DNA of 64,000 nucleotides from contig NZ_JAKFFT010000002.1 in the NCBI RefSeq assembly GCF_021502655.1, positions 434,001 through 498,000 of the forward strand, given 5' to 3'. Numbering within the stretch: the stretch's first letter is position 1; each line of letters starts with the position of its first letter. This DNA is from Dyadobacter sp. CY347 (GTDB lineage Bacteria; Bacteroidota; Bacteroidia; Cytophagales; Spirosomataceae). Under the pieces are notes generated by a model. That model did no database searches and was not told the origin of the DNA. It saw nothing but the letters and a program-made list of their open reading frames with translations. Made by a program: the position numbers and the translations under genes. This document shows positions 51,978 to 60,732 of this stretch, one piece after another.

Positions 51978-52355
51978 TCAGGCCTGCGTTTTCTGCTCAG
52001 CCCAAGTAATTATTTTTTCTGCAATTTCTAAACCTTCTTTGGAAATCGCTGCATTCAATACGCCGTCGTAGCTCATCGAGAGGTGAAGAATGTCATAAGC
52101 AGCCGAAAAGTGAGAGAGGATTTTCTTGTCTACCAAAGACAACTCTTTCTGATACCATTCTACACTCTTTCTAGTCTTTTTGCTTTTGTTGCCCAGAACA
52201 CTGTCGAGGGCAACTAAAACACCAGCATAAGCAGTGTGGCCAGCCATTTTTACGTATTTACGGTCTTTGTAATAACCGTCTTCCTTAATTGCCTTTTCTC
52301 TTAAAATTTCCTTGGCATTGGAGATGTAGCGCTTTGCTTCGGTAATGTCTTTCAT
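51978..52355 (-). CDS. DUF5618 protein
   Basis: Helical 125-residue protein of the DUF5618 family, found in Bacteroidota (recognised from KRYISNAKEILREKA and HFSAAYDILHLSMSYDGV). The N-terminal half is basic, no signal peptide or membrane segment. In shape it resembles HEPN-like bundles. Function unknown. It lies 25 bases upstream of menA and shares orientation with it, so co-transcription is possible. Confidence 0.8.
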   Translation of the reverse strand: MKDITEAKRYISNAKEILREKAIKEDGYYKDRKYVKMAGHTAYAGVLVALDSVLGNKSKKTRKSVEWYQKELSLVDKKILSHFSAAYDILHLSMSYDGVLNAAISKEGLEIAEKIITWAEQKTQA

Positions 52356-52383
52356 GTTAGTGATGTGTATATGATGGAAAATA

Positions 52384-52412
52384 TTTCAGGCTGCAACATT
52401 TGCAGCCTGAAA
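52384..52412 (-). terminator. Hairpin after the glutathione peroxidase gene
   Basis: TTTCAGGCTGCAA and TTGCAGCCTGAAA form a perfect 13-base stem around CAT. On the minus strand it is followed by TATTTT, a short T-rich tail, 16 bases after the peroxidase stop. It lies just before the DUF5618 start. Confidence 0.6.
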
Positions 52413-52427
52413 GTTAAAAAGCTTTTT

Positions 52428-53012
52428 TTAAATGCCAACCGCAGTCAAAAACTCCTGGTCAGTCGGTAATATTTTTGAAGCGAAGAAATTGGTCAGCTCA
52501 CCTTTTTCATTCACCACATATTTGCAAAAATTCCATGTTGGAACTTTATCGTTCCAGCCATTCAAGTCTTTGGTAGTAAGCCATTTGTAGATAGGCGCCT
52601 GATCATCACCCAAAACGGAAACTTTCTCGAACATGGGGAAAGTTACGCCGTAGGTTGCAGAGCAGAATGTTGCGATTTCTTCGCTGGTGCCTGGCTCTTG
52701 TCCACCGAAATTATTTGCCGGAAAACCTAGCACAACCACCTTATCTCCATGCTCCTTATTGAACTTTTCCCAATCTGCATACTGCTTGGTATAACCGCAT
52801 TTGGAAGCAACATTCAGGATCACCACTTTTTTGCCTTTGTATTTGCTCAAATCGATCGTTTTGTTGCCTACCAGCGATTTAACCTTGAAGTCATAAAGCG
52901 TTTGCTTCGCAACAACATCGTGCGCTGGTCTTGTGGCAATTTCAGACTTATCGGCAAAAAGGCCGGTTATCAAACTCGTGATCATAATAAATAATGTTTT
53001 TAATAAGCTCAT
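52428..53012 (-). CDS. Glutathione peroxidase-family thiol peroxidase
   Basis: Peroxidase of 194 residues. Catalytic Cys72 (VASKCGYT), Gln105 (NNFGGQEPG), and Trp160-Asn161 (WNF) form the active tetrad. Cys117 (FCSATYGVTFP) is the resolving cysteine, so reduction by thioredoxin is expected. The hydrophobic N-terminus (MSLLKTLFIMITSLITGLFA) suggests export or membrane anchoring. Detoxifies hydrogen or lipid peroxides. Followed by a hairpin at 52384. Confidence 0.92.
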   Translation of the reverse strand: MSLLKTLFIMITSLITGLFADKSEIATRPAHDVVAKQTLYDFKVKSLVGNKTIDLSKYKGKKVVILNVASKCGYTKQYADWEKFNKEHGDKVVVLGFPANNFGGQEPGTSEEIATFCSATYGVTFPMFEKVSVLGDDQAPIYKWLTTKDLNGWNDKVPTWNFCKYVVNEKGELTNFFASKILPTDQEFLTAVGI

Positions 53013-53120
53013 AATTGTAGTCTGGTTATTGGTTGGATTATGTAATTAAAAAGTGAGATACAGGACATTCGATACATTTTAGTGGCTTTTCAAAACAACT
53101 TCCCAAACCACCCGGCCTCG

Positions 53121-54899
53121 CTACATTCGCTCCGGAACTTCTATCCCTAATAACCCCAAAGCCTTCTGAATTGTTTCAGAAACTGCACCTGATAATGCAA
53201 CCCGGAATTTAACCGAATCCGGGTTAGGGTCAGAGAAAATAGAGACCTCGGCATAGAATTGATTATAGACCTTCGCCAACTCAAATGCATACAACGAAAT
53301 CACCGAAGGCGCAAATTCATTCGCCGCAGCCTGCACACGAACCGGATACTGCGATAAAGCAAAAATCAACTCCTTTTCAGCAGGATGTAATACATAGCTT
53401 ACGGGCGGAATCACCGGTTGGATGCCTGACTGCTCCGCTTTTCTGATAATAGAACGGATCCGGGCATATGTATATTGAATAAATGGCCCCGTATGTCCTT
53501 GAAAGTCAATGGATTCTTCCGGATTAAAGAGCATTCTTTTTTTAGGGTCAACCTTCAAAAGAAAATACTTTAATGCACCCAGAGCAAGCTGATTATAAAG
53601 CTGTTTGGCTTCTGCGCTGTCAAAATCATCGATCTTTCCCAATTCCTGCGTCCTGCTCGCAGCGGTCTGGATCATTTGTTCCACCAGATCATCCGCATCC
53701 ACCACAGTTCCTTCCCGCGATTTCATTTTTCCGGATGGCAGATCCACCATTCCGTAACTGATGTGATAACAGCCATCCGCATAAGGGCGTCCTAGTTTTT
53801 TAAGAATGGCAAAAAGCACTTTAAAATGATAATCCTGCTCATTTCCGACAACCCATAAATAACGATTGTTATGAAAGTCGCTGAATTTCAATTCGGTTGT
53901 GCCCAGGTCCTGGGTAATATAAACGGAAGTGCCGTCGCCGCGCAAAACCAGCTTTTCGTCCAGCCCTTCTGCGGTCAGGTCGATCCAGACGGAGTTATCC
54001 GGCTTTTTGTAGAATACATTATTGCTTAAACCTTCTTCTATAATGTCCTTACCAAGCAGATAAGTGTTTGATTCATAATAAGTTTTATCGAATCCAACAC
54101 CAATTTTATCGTAAGTCTGGCGGAAACCTTCGTAAACCCAGCCGTTCATTTTATGCCATAATGCGACAGTTTCGGGATCATTATTTTCCCAAAGCAAAAG
54201 CAATTTTTGCGCTTCCAGGATCCAGGGCGCTTTTTTAGTGGCTTCTTCCTCAGGCATTCCCTGCTCTACAAGCTCCTTAATTTGCGTTTTATATTCTTTA
54301 TCAAACAACACATAATATTTCCCGGCCAGATGGTCTCCCTTCATGCCGCTTGATTCCGGCGTTTCACCATTTCCGAGCTCGCGGTAAGCAAGCATGGATT
54401 TGCAAATGTGGATCCCGCGGTCATTTACCAAACAAGTTTTTACCACATCATAACCACTGGCTTTGAGGATTTTAGACAAAGAATCACCAAGGAAATTATT
54501 CCTCAAATGTCCCAGGTGCAGCGGTTTATTGGTGTTGGGAGAAGAGAATTCCACCATCACGGATTGGCCGTTTGAAGGAAATGTTCCGAAATCCTGATCG
54601 TTAAAAACATCCGAAAACAATTCCAGCCATGTCGTGTCTTTGAGGCTGATGTTCAAAAAGCCCTGGACCACATTAAATTTCTCCGCAACAGAAGAGTGCT
54701 CTGCAAGCTCAGTTCCGATTATCTGACCTATTTCAGCGGGCGATTTGCGGATAGATTTGGTAAGCGGGAAAGTAACAAAAGTGTAAAATCCTTCAAATTC
54801 CTTCTTGGTTGGTTGTAAAATGATGTCTTCAACAGTTACATCAAAATGCTTCTGGATTGCTTTTTGAATATCGTCTTTCAGAATTGCTTCAATCGTCAT
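53121..54899 (-). CDS. argS: Arginine-tRNA ligase
   Basis: Class I aminoacyl-tRNA synthetase of 592 residues. The HIGH motif is HLGH in KPLHLGHLRNNFLGD; the KMSKS place reads KMKSREG, as in many ArgRS. An N-terminal Add1 domain and a C-terminal DALR anticodon-binding domain (from about 475) are visible. No transcription attenuator or T-box-like leader seen. Essential housekeeping gene. Ends 108 bases from the glutathione peroxidase start. Confidence 0.97.
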   Translation of the reverse strand: MTIEAILKDDIQKAIQKHFDVTVEDIILQPTKKEFEGFYTFVTFPLTKSIRKSPAEIGQIIGTELAEHSSVAEKFNVVQGFLNISLKDTTWLELFSDVFNDQDFGTFPSNGQSVMVEFSSPNTNKPLHLGHLRNNFLGDSLSKILKASGYDVVKTCLVNDRGIHICKSMLAYRELGNGETPESSGMKGDHLAGKYYVLFDKEYKTQIKELVEQGMPEEEATKKAPWILEAQKLLLLWENNDPETVALWHKMNGWVYEGFRQTYDKIGVGFDKTYYESNTYLLGKDIIEEGLSNNVFYKKPDNSVWIDLTAEGLDEKLVLRGDGTSVYITQDLGTTELKFSDFHNNRYLWVVGNEQDYHFKVLFAILKKLGRPYADGCYHISYGMVDLPSGKMKSREGTVVDADDLVEQMIQTAASRTQELGKIDDFDSAEAKQLYNQLALGALKYFLLKVDPKKRMLFNPEESIDFQGHTGPFIQYTYARIRSIIRKAEQSGIQPVIPPVSYVLHPAEKELIFALSQYPVRVQAAANEFAPSVISLYAFELAKVYNQFYAEVSIFSDPNPDSVKFRVALSGAVSETIQKALGLLGIEVPERM

Positions 54900-55060
54900 G
54901 AATGATGGGGTAAATGGAAGTGCTTCTTCAAAATCAGAATGACATTTCCCTAAGTTTTTATTTGATTAAAATAATTTATAATATTAATAGCAATGTTGTC
55001 CTTTTTGATGCAAAATTAGGGTAAATATTGAAGAGAGTTACACCCCTGAAGGAAGAAGTT

Positions 55061-56611
55061 ATGAATAACCATTCTTTGCAATGGCACCGGATTTACTGCA
55101 TGCTCTTTTTATGCATTATTCCCGTTGTCGGTGCCTTCGCACAATTGCAGCAGTCCGATCGTCTGGAAATACCCGCAAGCCCCACTTCAACGGAGCAGTT
55201 CGAGGTTTTTAGCCTGGGCGAGCAAGGTTTATTATCTGTGATCAGGGGCAATGAATGGTCCAATTCCCGCAAAGAGCAATGGCAGTTTGTAAAATACGAC
55301 TCAACATTAAAAGCCGTTTGGCGGACAACTTATAAGCTCGATTTTCGCTACATCCCGGTAATGGCTTATAAGGGCGAAGAAAGTGGTTACTGGCTCTTTG
55401 CCGAGCCGGATACAGACCGTTTTCTTTTTATGCAGATCAATTACAACGACGGTTCAATCGACACTTATAAAGGAAATTTATTGTCGGGTGTGGATGTGCA
55501 GCAGTTCAAAGTGATCGGGAGCAAAGCATTGGTTTCGGGCTATTACAGGTCGCGGCCGGTCGTGATCGTGCATTCGTTTTTTGATCATACGACGCGTGTC
55601 TTACCCGGGCTTTTTGAGAAAAATACGGAATTGAACAATGTGGACATTAATGAAATTGACGGCTACATCAATGTAATCACCTACGCTTACAGGAAGAAAA
55701 ACTGCGTTTTTGAAATCAAAACGTACAATTACGATGGTAAACTTTTGAAGAAAACAACATTAAGCGACCCGAGATACAGCTTCATTTCAGGCCAGATCGT
55801 GCCGCTCAATGCAGATGACTCCTATCTGATCGGAAATTATTCGGTCGGTTGCACGCAGTATTCGCAGGGGTTATATGTGACGCATGTGGAGCACGATGAG
55901 CCGGGGCAGCCGCAGTTTATTGAATTTTCTGAATTGCAGAATTTCTTCAATTATATGAAGCCCAAACGCCGCGCTAAAATGATGGAGCGCATCGGCAAAA
56001 GGAAAAGTTTGGGGAAAGAAAACAAGTTTCGCTATCGGTTGCTGGTCCACGAGCTGATCCAGACGGAGAACGAAATCGTACTGGTGGCGGAAGTTTATTA
56101 TCCCAATCAAAGATCAACCAGCCCGATCATTACCGGCGGCATTTCCCGGCCTTACATTTCGCGCTCACTCGAAGGTTATCGTTATACGCACGCCATTGTA
56201 TGCGGGTTTGACCGTAACGGGAAGTTTATGTGGGACAACACCATTACAATCAAGGATTTAACTAGCTACGATTTGCAGGAAATGGTCCAGGTTACGCCGG
56301 TGGATGACTATTTTGTGCTGGCTTATCCGCAGGAAGGTGAGATTCATACCGAAGTAATAAGCCGAAACCAAGTCGTGGTGGAAAGTGAGAAATTTAAGAT
56401 TACTGCCAAATCGGAAAAGGAAAAAGTGCTTAATAATGAGGATAGTTACCTTTCGCCCTGGTATGGACAGTATTTTCTGGCTTACGGCATGCAGCGCCTC
56501 GGCTCATCATCACTGGGGCAGGGACGCGAGGTTTTTTACATTAATAAGCTGACTTACAAAACAGAGGATATCGGCAAAGCAACGAAAGAAGAGGCGTCAC
56601 GACCGCGCTGA
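55061..56611 (+). CDS. Exported protein of unknown function
   Basis: Protein of 516 residues. Start ATG 55061 is preceded by GGAAGAAG, a good ribosome site; a TTG at 55028 is an in-frame alternative. Signal peptide 1-28 (ending GAFAQ). The mature part is beta-rich with repeats of aromatic strands, for example GYWLFAEPDTDRFLFMQ and YDLQEMVQVTPVDDYFVLAY, which suggests a propeller-like fold. A basic stretch KPKRRAKMMERIGKRK interrupts it. No family recognised. Divergent from argS and convergent with pyrR. Likely surface or periplasmic. Confidence 0.75.
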   Translation: MNNHSLQWHRIYCMLFLCIIPVVGAFAQLQQSDRLEIPASPTSTEQFEVFSLGEQGLLSVIRGNEWSNSRKEQWQFVKYDSTLKAVWRTTYKLDFRYIPVMAYKGEESGYWLFAEPDTDRFLFMQINYNDGSIDTYKGNLLSGVDVQQFKVIGSKALVSGYYRSRPVVIVHSFFDHTTRVLPGLFEKNTELNNVDINEIDGYINVITYAYRKKNCVFEIKTYNYDGKLLKKTTLSDPRYSFISGQIVPLNADDSYLIGNYSVGCTQYSQGLYVTHVEHDEPGQPQFIEFSELQNFFNYMKPKRRAKMMERIGKRKSLGKENKFRYRLLVHELIQTENEIVLVAEVYYPNQRSTSPIITGGISRPYISRSLEGYRYTHAIVCGFDRNGKFMWDNTITIKDLTSYDLQEMVQVTPVDDYFVLAYPQEGEIHTEVISRNQVVVESEKFKITAKSEKEKVLNNEDSYLSPWYGQYFLAYGMQRLGSSSLGQGREVFYINKLTYKTEDIGKATKEEASRPR

Positions 56612-56620
56612 GTTTCGAAA

Positions 56621-57160
56621 CTAATCGACCATCCAGATATGGTCGGCTTCAAAGCCCTGTTCTTTCCACTCCACCTGTACGCGTTGACTTTCAACGGTGC
56701 TGACCTGCATTCCAACATAATCCGGGTCAATAGGGATCTCGCGGTTGTAGCGGCGGTCGATGAGCACCATAAGTTCAACGGTTTTGGGCCGCCCGAAGGC
56801 TGTCATGGCGTCAAGTGCCGCTCTTACCATGCGACCGGTAGAAAGCACGTCGTCGATCAAAATCACCCTTTTGCCTTCGATCAGGAAAGGGACATTGGTT
56901 TTGTTGGGGAGGAGTGGAGATTCCCGTCTTCGGAAGTCGTCGCGATAGAAAGTTGCGTCGAGATGGCCCATTGGAATATCTTTTCCGGTGCGTTCTCTCA
57001 GTTCGGCAATGATGCGTTCGGCAAAATATATTCCCCGCGGTTGCAGTCCCATCACCACGGAGTTGGAAAAATCCTGGTGATTCTCAATCAGTTCCTGGCA
57101 TAACCGGCTGGTCATGATCTCTAGCAACGGGCTGCTAAGTATTAATCGTTTTTGGGGCAT
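56621..57160 (-). CDS. pyrR: PyrR bifunctional pyrimidine regulator/uracil phosphoribosyltransferase
   Basis: Phosphoribosyltransferase-fold protein of 179 residues. The PRPP-binding loop is VILIDDVLSTGRMVRAA; RRYNREIPIDPDYVG and the C-terminal region match PyrR. In Firmicutes PyrR binds pyr mRNA leaders; in Bacteroidota it may serve mainly as UPRT. It is divergent from pth across 66 bases and convergent with the preceding gene. No pyr operon is next to it. Confidence 0.9.
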   Translation of the reverse strand: MPQKRLILSSPLLEIMTSRLCQELIENHQDFSNSVVMGLQPRGIYFAERIIAELRERTGKDIPMGHLDATFYRDDFRRRESPLLPNKTNVPFLIEGKRVILIDDVLSTGRMVRAALDAMTAFGRPKTVELMVLIDRRYNREIPIDPDYVGMQVSTVESQRVQVEWKEQGFEADHIWMVD

Positions 57161-57226
57161 AATGTAAATTCCCTGAATTTTAGCCTAAATTAAGTGCTCG
57201 AAGATGAAATCAAAAACTTTTAACAA

Positions 57227-57787
57227 ATGAAATATCTGATTGCCGGATTGGGAAATATAGGTCCGGAGTACGCATTCACCAGGCATAATGTCGGATTTAT
57301 GGTGCTGGACAGGCTGGCGGCGCAGCATGATTTTAAATTTTCTTTCGAGAAGCTGGCCTTTGTTGCGGAATGGAAGCATAAGGGCAGGCAAATTTATTTT
57401 ATAAAACCCACAACATTCATGAACCTCAGCGGCAAAGCGATCCGCTACTACATGGACCAGTTCAAAGTGCAGGAGGAAAACCTGCTTGTGATCGTTGATG
57501 AATTGCAACTTCCGTATGGCACGCTCCGCATTAAGCCAAAAGGAAGTCACGGCGGGCATAATGGATTGAAAAATATTGAGGAACTGCTGGCATCGACAAA
57601 TTATCCCCGTTTGCGGTTTGGAATAGGAAATAATTTTCCAAGGGGAAGACAAGTAGATTATGTGCTAAAACCTTTTTCCAATGAAGAAATGACGGAGCTG
57701 CCTATATTTTTGGATAACGCAGGTGATATGGTTCTTTCGTTTTGTACTTTGGGAATACAATCGACAATGAATAATTATAACCAATGA
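57227..57787 (+). CDS. pth: Peptidyl-tRNA hydrolase
   Basis: Recycles peptidyl-tRNA by hydrolysing its ester bond. 186 residues, cytoplasmic. Family motifs: GLGNIGPEYAFTRHNVGFM with the catalytic His (TRHN), KPTTFMNLSGKA, VIVDELQLPYG and SHGGHNGLKNI. The GLGNPG motif carries Ile instead of Pro. The gene is followed by a gene-free gap of about 600 bases. Confidence 0.96.
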   Translation: MKYLIAGLGNIGPEYAFTRHNVGFMVLDRLAAQHDFKFSFEKLAFVAEWKHKGRQIYFIKPTTFMNLSGKAIRYYMDQFKVQEENLLVIVDELQLPYGTLRIKPKGSHGGHNGLKNIEELLASTNYPRLRFGIGNNFPRGRQVDYVLKPFSNEEMTELPIFLDNAGDMVLSFCTLGIQSTMNNYNQ

Positions 57788-58391
57788 TTGTACTATTTAA
57801 AGATAATATAAATATTTCAAGAAATGTATTTATTTTGTAAAATGGAGATAACGCAAAATATTGTTTACTATAAATTTAAATAAATGATATTTTGTAATAA
57901 AATAGAGGCTGAAAACCAGCATTCGTTCCAAATATAATTTTGTTATTCCAATTTAGTAATGCTTGTAATATCAAAATTAATGCAGACATTTGTAACACGG
58001 TTCGCCGAAATAAAAATAGAATAAATCAAAGGAAATAATATTAATGTTTTTACCTTTGTGAAAGTTTTGAAAGTTTCGTTAGTCGCTCAGTCACAAGTTA
58101 ATAGGGCAAAAGCTGCGAGAAGCGTGAGAAGAGGTAATTAAGCAATGTTTGATGGCAAATCTGAAATTCAATTTGCTTCGTATATAGACCAAAAGTTTCC
58201 GTAATTACTTAGTAAGGAAATTGGAGTATTATTCAAAACATTGTTACTTTATATAAAAAGAGATTCAGATACGCTTGCATTGATAGAGTTTATTCGGCTC
58301 ATGCGCCGGAATCAATGTAAAAGATATAAAAGATAAGAAAAGGTTAAGGGTTTAGGAATAGTCAGTATAAAGCCGTCTCAGTGAGATGGCT
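57788..58391. other. 604-base AT-rich gap, possible orphan transcript
   Basis: No gene of normal size. On the plus strand TACCTTTG at 58051-58058 is an exact -7 box. A short frame begins at ATG 58145 (MFDGKSEIQFASYIDQKFP), stops at 58202 (TAA), and stays open in the same frame to 58334. A plus-oriented terminator at 58366 would end a transcript of about 335 nt. I see no homology to tmRNA, RNase P or 6S RNA. Confidence 0.35.
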
Positions 58392-58402
58392 TTATCTTTT
58401 TA
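58366..58402 (+). terminator. Rho-independent terminator, plus orientation
   Basis: TATAAAGCCGTCTCA and TGAGATGGCTTTAT pair around a G with one G-T pair, followed by CTTTTTATA on the plus strand. The minus side lacks a T-tract, so it does not belong mainly to the OmpA gene, whose stop codon it overlaps. No known plus-strand gene ends here. Confidence 0.6.
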
Positions 58403-59786
58403 TAGGCTCTGCCCAAATTTCAACCCTGCGGTTAGACCGCTTCAATGCTTCTGTCTGGTTCACGCGATTAGGCTGTGCAGATCCATAACCTGATCCTGCA
58501 ATGCGGTTTTCAGGGATTCCTTTTCCTAACAAATATGATTTCACGGTCTCGACACGCTTATTGGACAATTCCAGATTTTTTGCGAAATCTCCCGTGTTGT
58601 CGGTATGGCCTTTTAAGATTATTCTCAGGTTATCTCGTTTTTGAAAATAAGAAACCAGTGAATCGAGCCCGCTTAATGCATTGTCTTCCAGCACATCGGT
58701 GCTTTGCGTAAAATACAATGTTGATAAAGGCGCATCATAAGTCGATTCGGAAAGGCTGATCAGCGACTTCACCTCTTCAAACCGGTTCGAGACTTTCACC
58801 GACACACTTTTAGGCTGAAACCCATCTGCCTGAGCTGATATGCGATATGTTTCATGCGGGCGAAGCTCGAAATTATAAATGCCGTTCACTGTTTTTGTTG
58901 AAGCGACCAGCGAATCTGTGCTGGATTTCCGAACCGTCACATCGGCATCATTCACCGGTTTCAGGTTTTTACCATCATACACACGTCCCGTCACGACGGC
59001 CAGATTGGTGTTTCTTTTTGCAGGTTCATTGATGGCAGGTTTTTCTTCCGGTTGCTTTTCTTCTTCTTTTTCCGCGACCGGCGTTTTGGGTGCCCTGCTG
59101 ATGGTCTGGTAACTTCTTCGTACAAACACAGGCGTCATTACACGGTCATAAACGCGGATCAGCACAATGGAGCCGGCGCTGGATTCATGGTTCGCAATCA
59201 AATCATCCTGAAATAAATTGAGGACCTGATCATTGTCCAGCATGCCCTCCGTTCCCGGATCCTTGAATTCCAGTTTGGACTGACCATTGATGTACATCTT
59301 AATGATCTTGGTCTCATAATCACGCGAGTACACGTAATGTACATACTGCTTGGCACGCACAGGTGCTTTTTCTCCGATTGCAAAATCATAAAAATTGAGC
59401 TTACCGTCGTAGATATAACTGCCGTAATCGCTTTTTCTGTTTTTAAAATCGAGGACGCGCTTCCAGCTGTCGAGCTCATCCATTTTAAAATAGACCTCAA
59501 CGGTAAAAGATTTGCTCAAAAAACCTTTGGCTTCTGCATTATTGAACTGTAAACCACTGTTTTTCTCAAATTGATAAATGGTCCTGCTCAGATCATCCGA
59601 GCCCGGGATTTTCTCTTTGACATATTTTCCGGGCGTACCAAGCACTTTTAAGGACGGCCCCGCATTTTCAATAGGAGTAAGGCCATTGTTGAAGTCGTAA
59701 GTCCATTGGCTTTGTGAAAAGGAAGGAAAATATAGTCCGGTAAGAAGAATCGCCAGAATACACTTCGCATTAATTTTATCAATCAT
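58392..59786 (-). CDS. OmpA-family protein with LamG-like and carboxypeptidase-like domains
   Basis: Exported protein of 464 residues. Start 59786 gives a signal peptide (MIDKINAKCILAILLTG). A concanavalin/LamG-like fold (about 30-235), then a Glu/Pro-rich linker (EKEEEKQPEEKP), a carboxypeptidase-regulatory-like domain (about 265-340), and a C-terminal OmpA peptidoglycan-binding domain (about 350-464) with LKGHTDNTGD and NKRVETVKSYL and the NRRVEIW end. The C-terminal part anchors it to murein. The front may bind sugar at the surface. The in-frame extension to 59924 is not used because it lacks a signal peptide. Confidence 0.9.
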   Translation of the reverse strand: MIDKINAKCILAILLTGLYFPSFSQSQWTYDFNNGLTPIENAGPSLKVLGTPGKYVKEKIPGSDDLSRTIYQFEKNSGLQFNNAEAKGFLSKSFTVEVYFKMDELDSWKRVLDFKNRKSDYGSYIYDGKLNFYDFAIGEKAPVRAKQYVHYVYSRDYETKIIKMYINGQSKLEFKDPGTEGMLDNDQVLNLFQDDLIANHESSAGSIVLIRVYDRVMTPVFVRRSYQTISRAPKTPVAEKEEEKQPEEKPAINEPAKRNTNLAVVTGRVYDGKNLKPVNDADVTVRKSSTDSLVASTKTVNGIYNFELRPHETYRISAQADGFQPKSVSVKVSNRFEEVKSLISLSESTYDAPLSTLYFTQSTDVLEDNALSGLDSLVSYFQKRDNLRIILKGHTDNTGDFAKNLELSNKRVETVKSYLLGKGIPENRIAGSGYGSAQPNRVNQTEALKRSNRRVEIWAEPIKR

Positions 59787-59859
59787 GCCCAAAAATATAA
59801 AAAGTGCAGGGTGAACCCGAAATGCATCGCGTATTTTTGGATCATAATTCTTTGTAAGC

Positions 59860-60732
59860 GTGAAAAACATTGGTATTGGCATTCTCTTTTCCATTCTGTG
59901 GTCGTCCGCATCCGTCGCCACCAAGTTTGGGGTCCGGTCCGCTGCTCCGTTAATATTGGCAAATGTTCGCTTCTTTATAGCTGGTATTTTATTGTTGACT
60001 TTTTCCTACCTGCTCAGCAAAGATCCGTCTTACCGGTTGCCGAACAGAAAAGAATGGAAGCAGCTTGCGCTGTTCGGATTCCTTAATACAACGCTTTATC
60101 TCGGGCTCTACGTGTATGCGATGAAATTTACTGCTGCGGGAATCGGGAGTCTGGCCGTTTCGATCAATCCGCTCATCATTGTTTTGTTATCCTCGTGGTG
60201 GCTCAAAAGGCACCCGCGCCCGGAAGAATGGTTGGGGGTTATTTTGGGAATGGCAGGCGTGGCTGTGGCGACATATCCATTACTGGCTGATAGTTTCACT
60301 ACAATCGGGGGAATCACATTGCTGCTGATCAGCATGATAGCAGTTTCGGCAGCCAGCGTTTACTATGCTACGGTTCAATGGGAGTTGCCCAATTTACTGA
60401 TCAACGGCTGGCAGGTTTTCCTTGGGGGCGTCTTTTTGCTTCCGGTAACATTGCTTTTCAGCGATTTCTCTACAACCGTTTGGGACGGCACATTCTGGTT
60501 CCCGGTGCTCTGGCTAAGCCTGGCTGTTTCGATAATCGGATTGATCTGCTGGTTTTATTTGCTAAGAATAGACACAGTAAAAGCATCATTATGGCTTTTC
60601 CTGTGCCCGCTTTTCGGCTTTTTCTTCGCCTGGTGGCTCATGGACGAGCCGGTAACCATTTATACAGTTATAGGAACAGTGCTGGTAATTGGTGGATTAT
60701 ATGCGGGGCAGAGGAAGAAATTAATGAGTTAA
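59860..60732 (+). CDS. EamA/DMT-family transporter
   Basis: Inner-membrane transporter of 290 residues with about ten helices in two EamA repeats (the second near residue 155). It starts at GTG 59860. Motifs such as LGLYVYAMKFTAAG and KASLWLFLCPLFGFFFAW are typical. Substrates of this superfamily include amino acids, nucleotides and drugs; this one is unknown. The 3' end overlaps the PhzF gene by 4 bases, in convergent orientation. Confidence 0.88.
   Translation: MKNIGIGILFSILWSSASVATKFGVRSAAPLILANVRFFIAGILLLTFSYLLSKDPSYRLPNRKEWKQLALFGFLNTTLYLGLYVYAMKFTAAGIGSLAVSINPLIIVLLSSWWLKRHPRPEEWLGVILGMAGVAVATYPLLADSFTTIGGITLLLISMIAVSAASVYYATVQWELPNLLINGWQVFLGGVFLLPVTLLFSDFSTTVWDGTFWFPVLWLSLAVSIIGLICWFYLLRIDTVKASLWLFLCPLFGFFFAWWLMDEPVTIYTVIGTVLVIGGLYAGQRKKLMS

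Noticed and set aside
58021..58336. tmRNA, RNase P RNA or 6S RNA in the 57788-58391 gap
   Set aside because: No tag peptide, conserved cores or long 6S-type hairpin seen.
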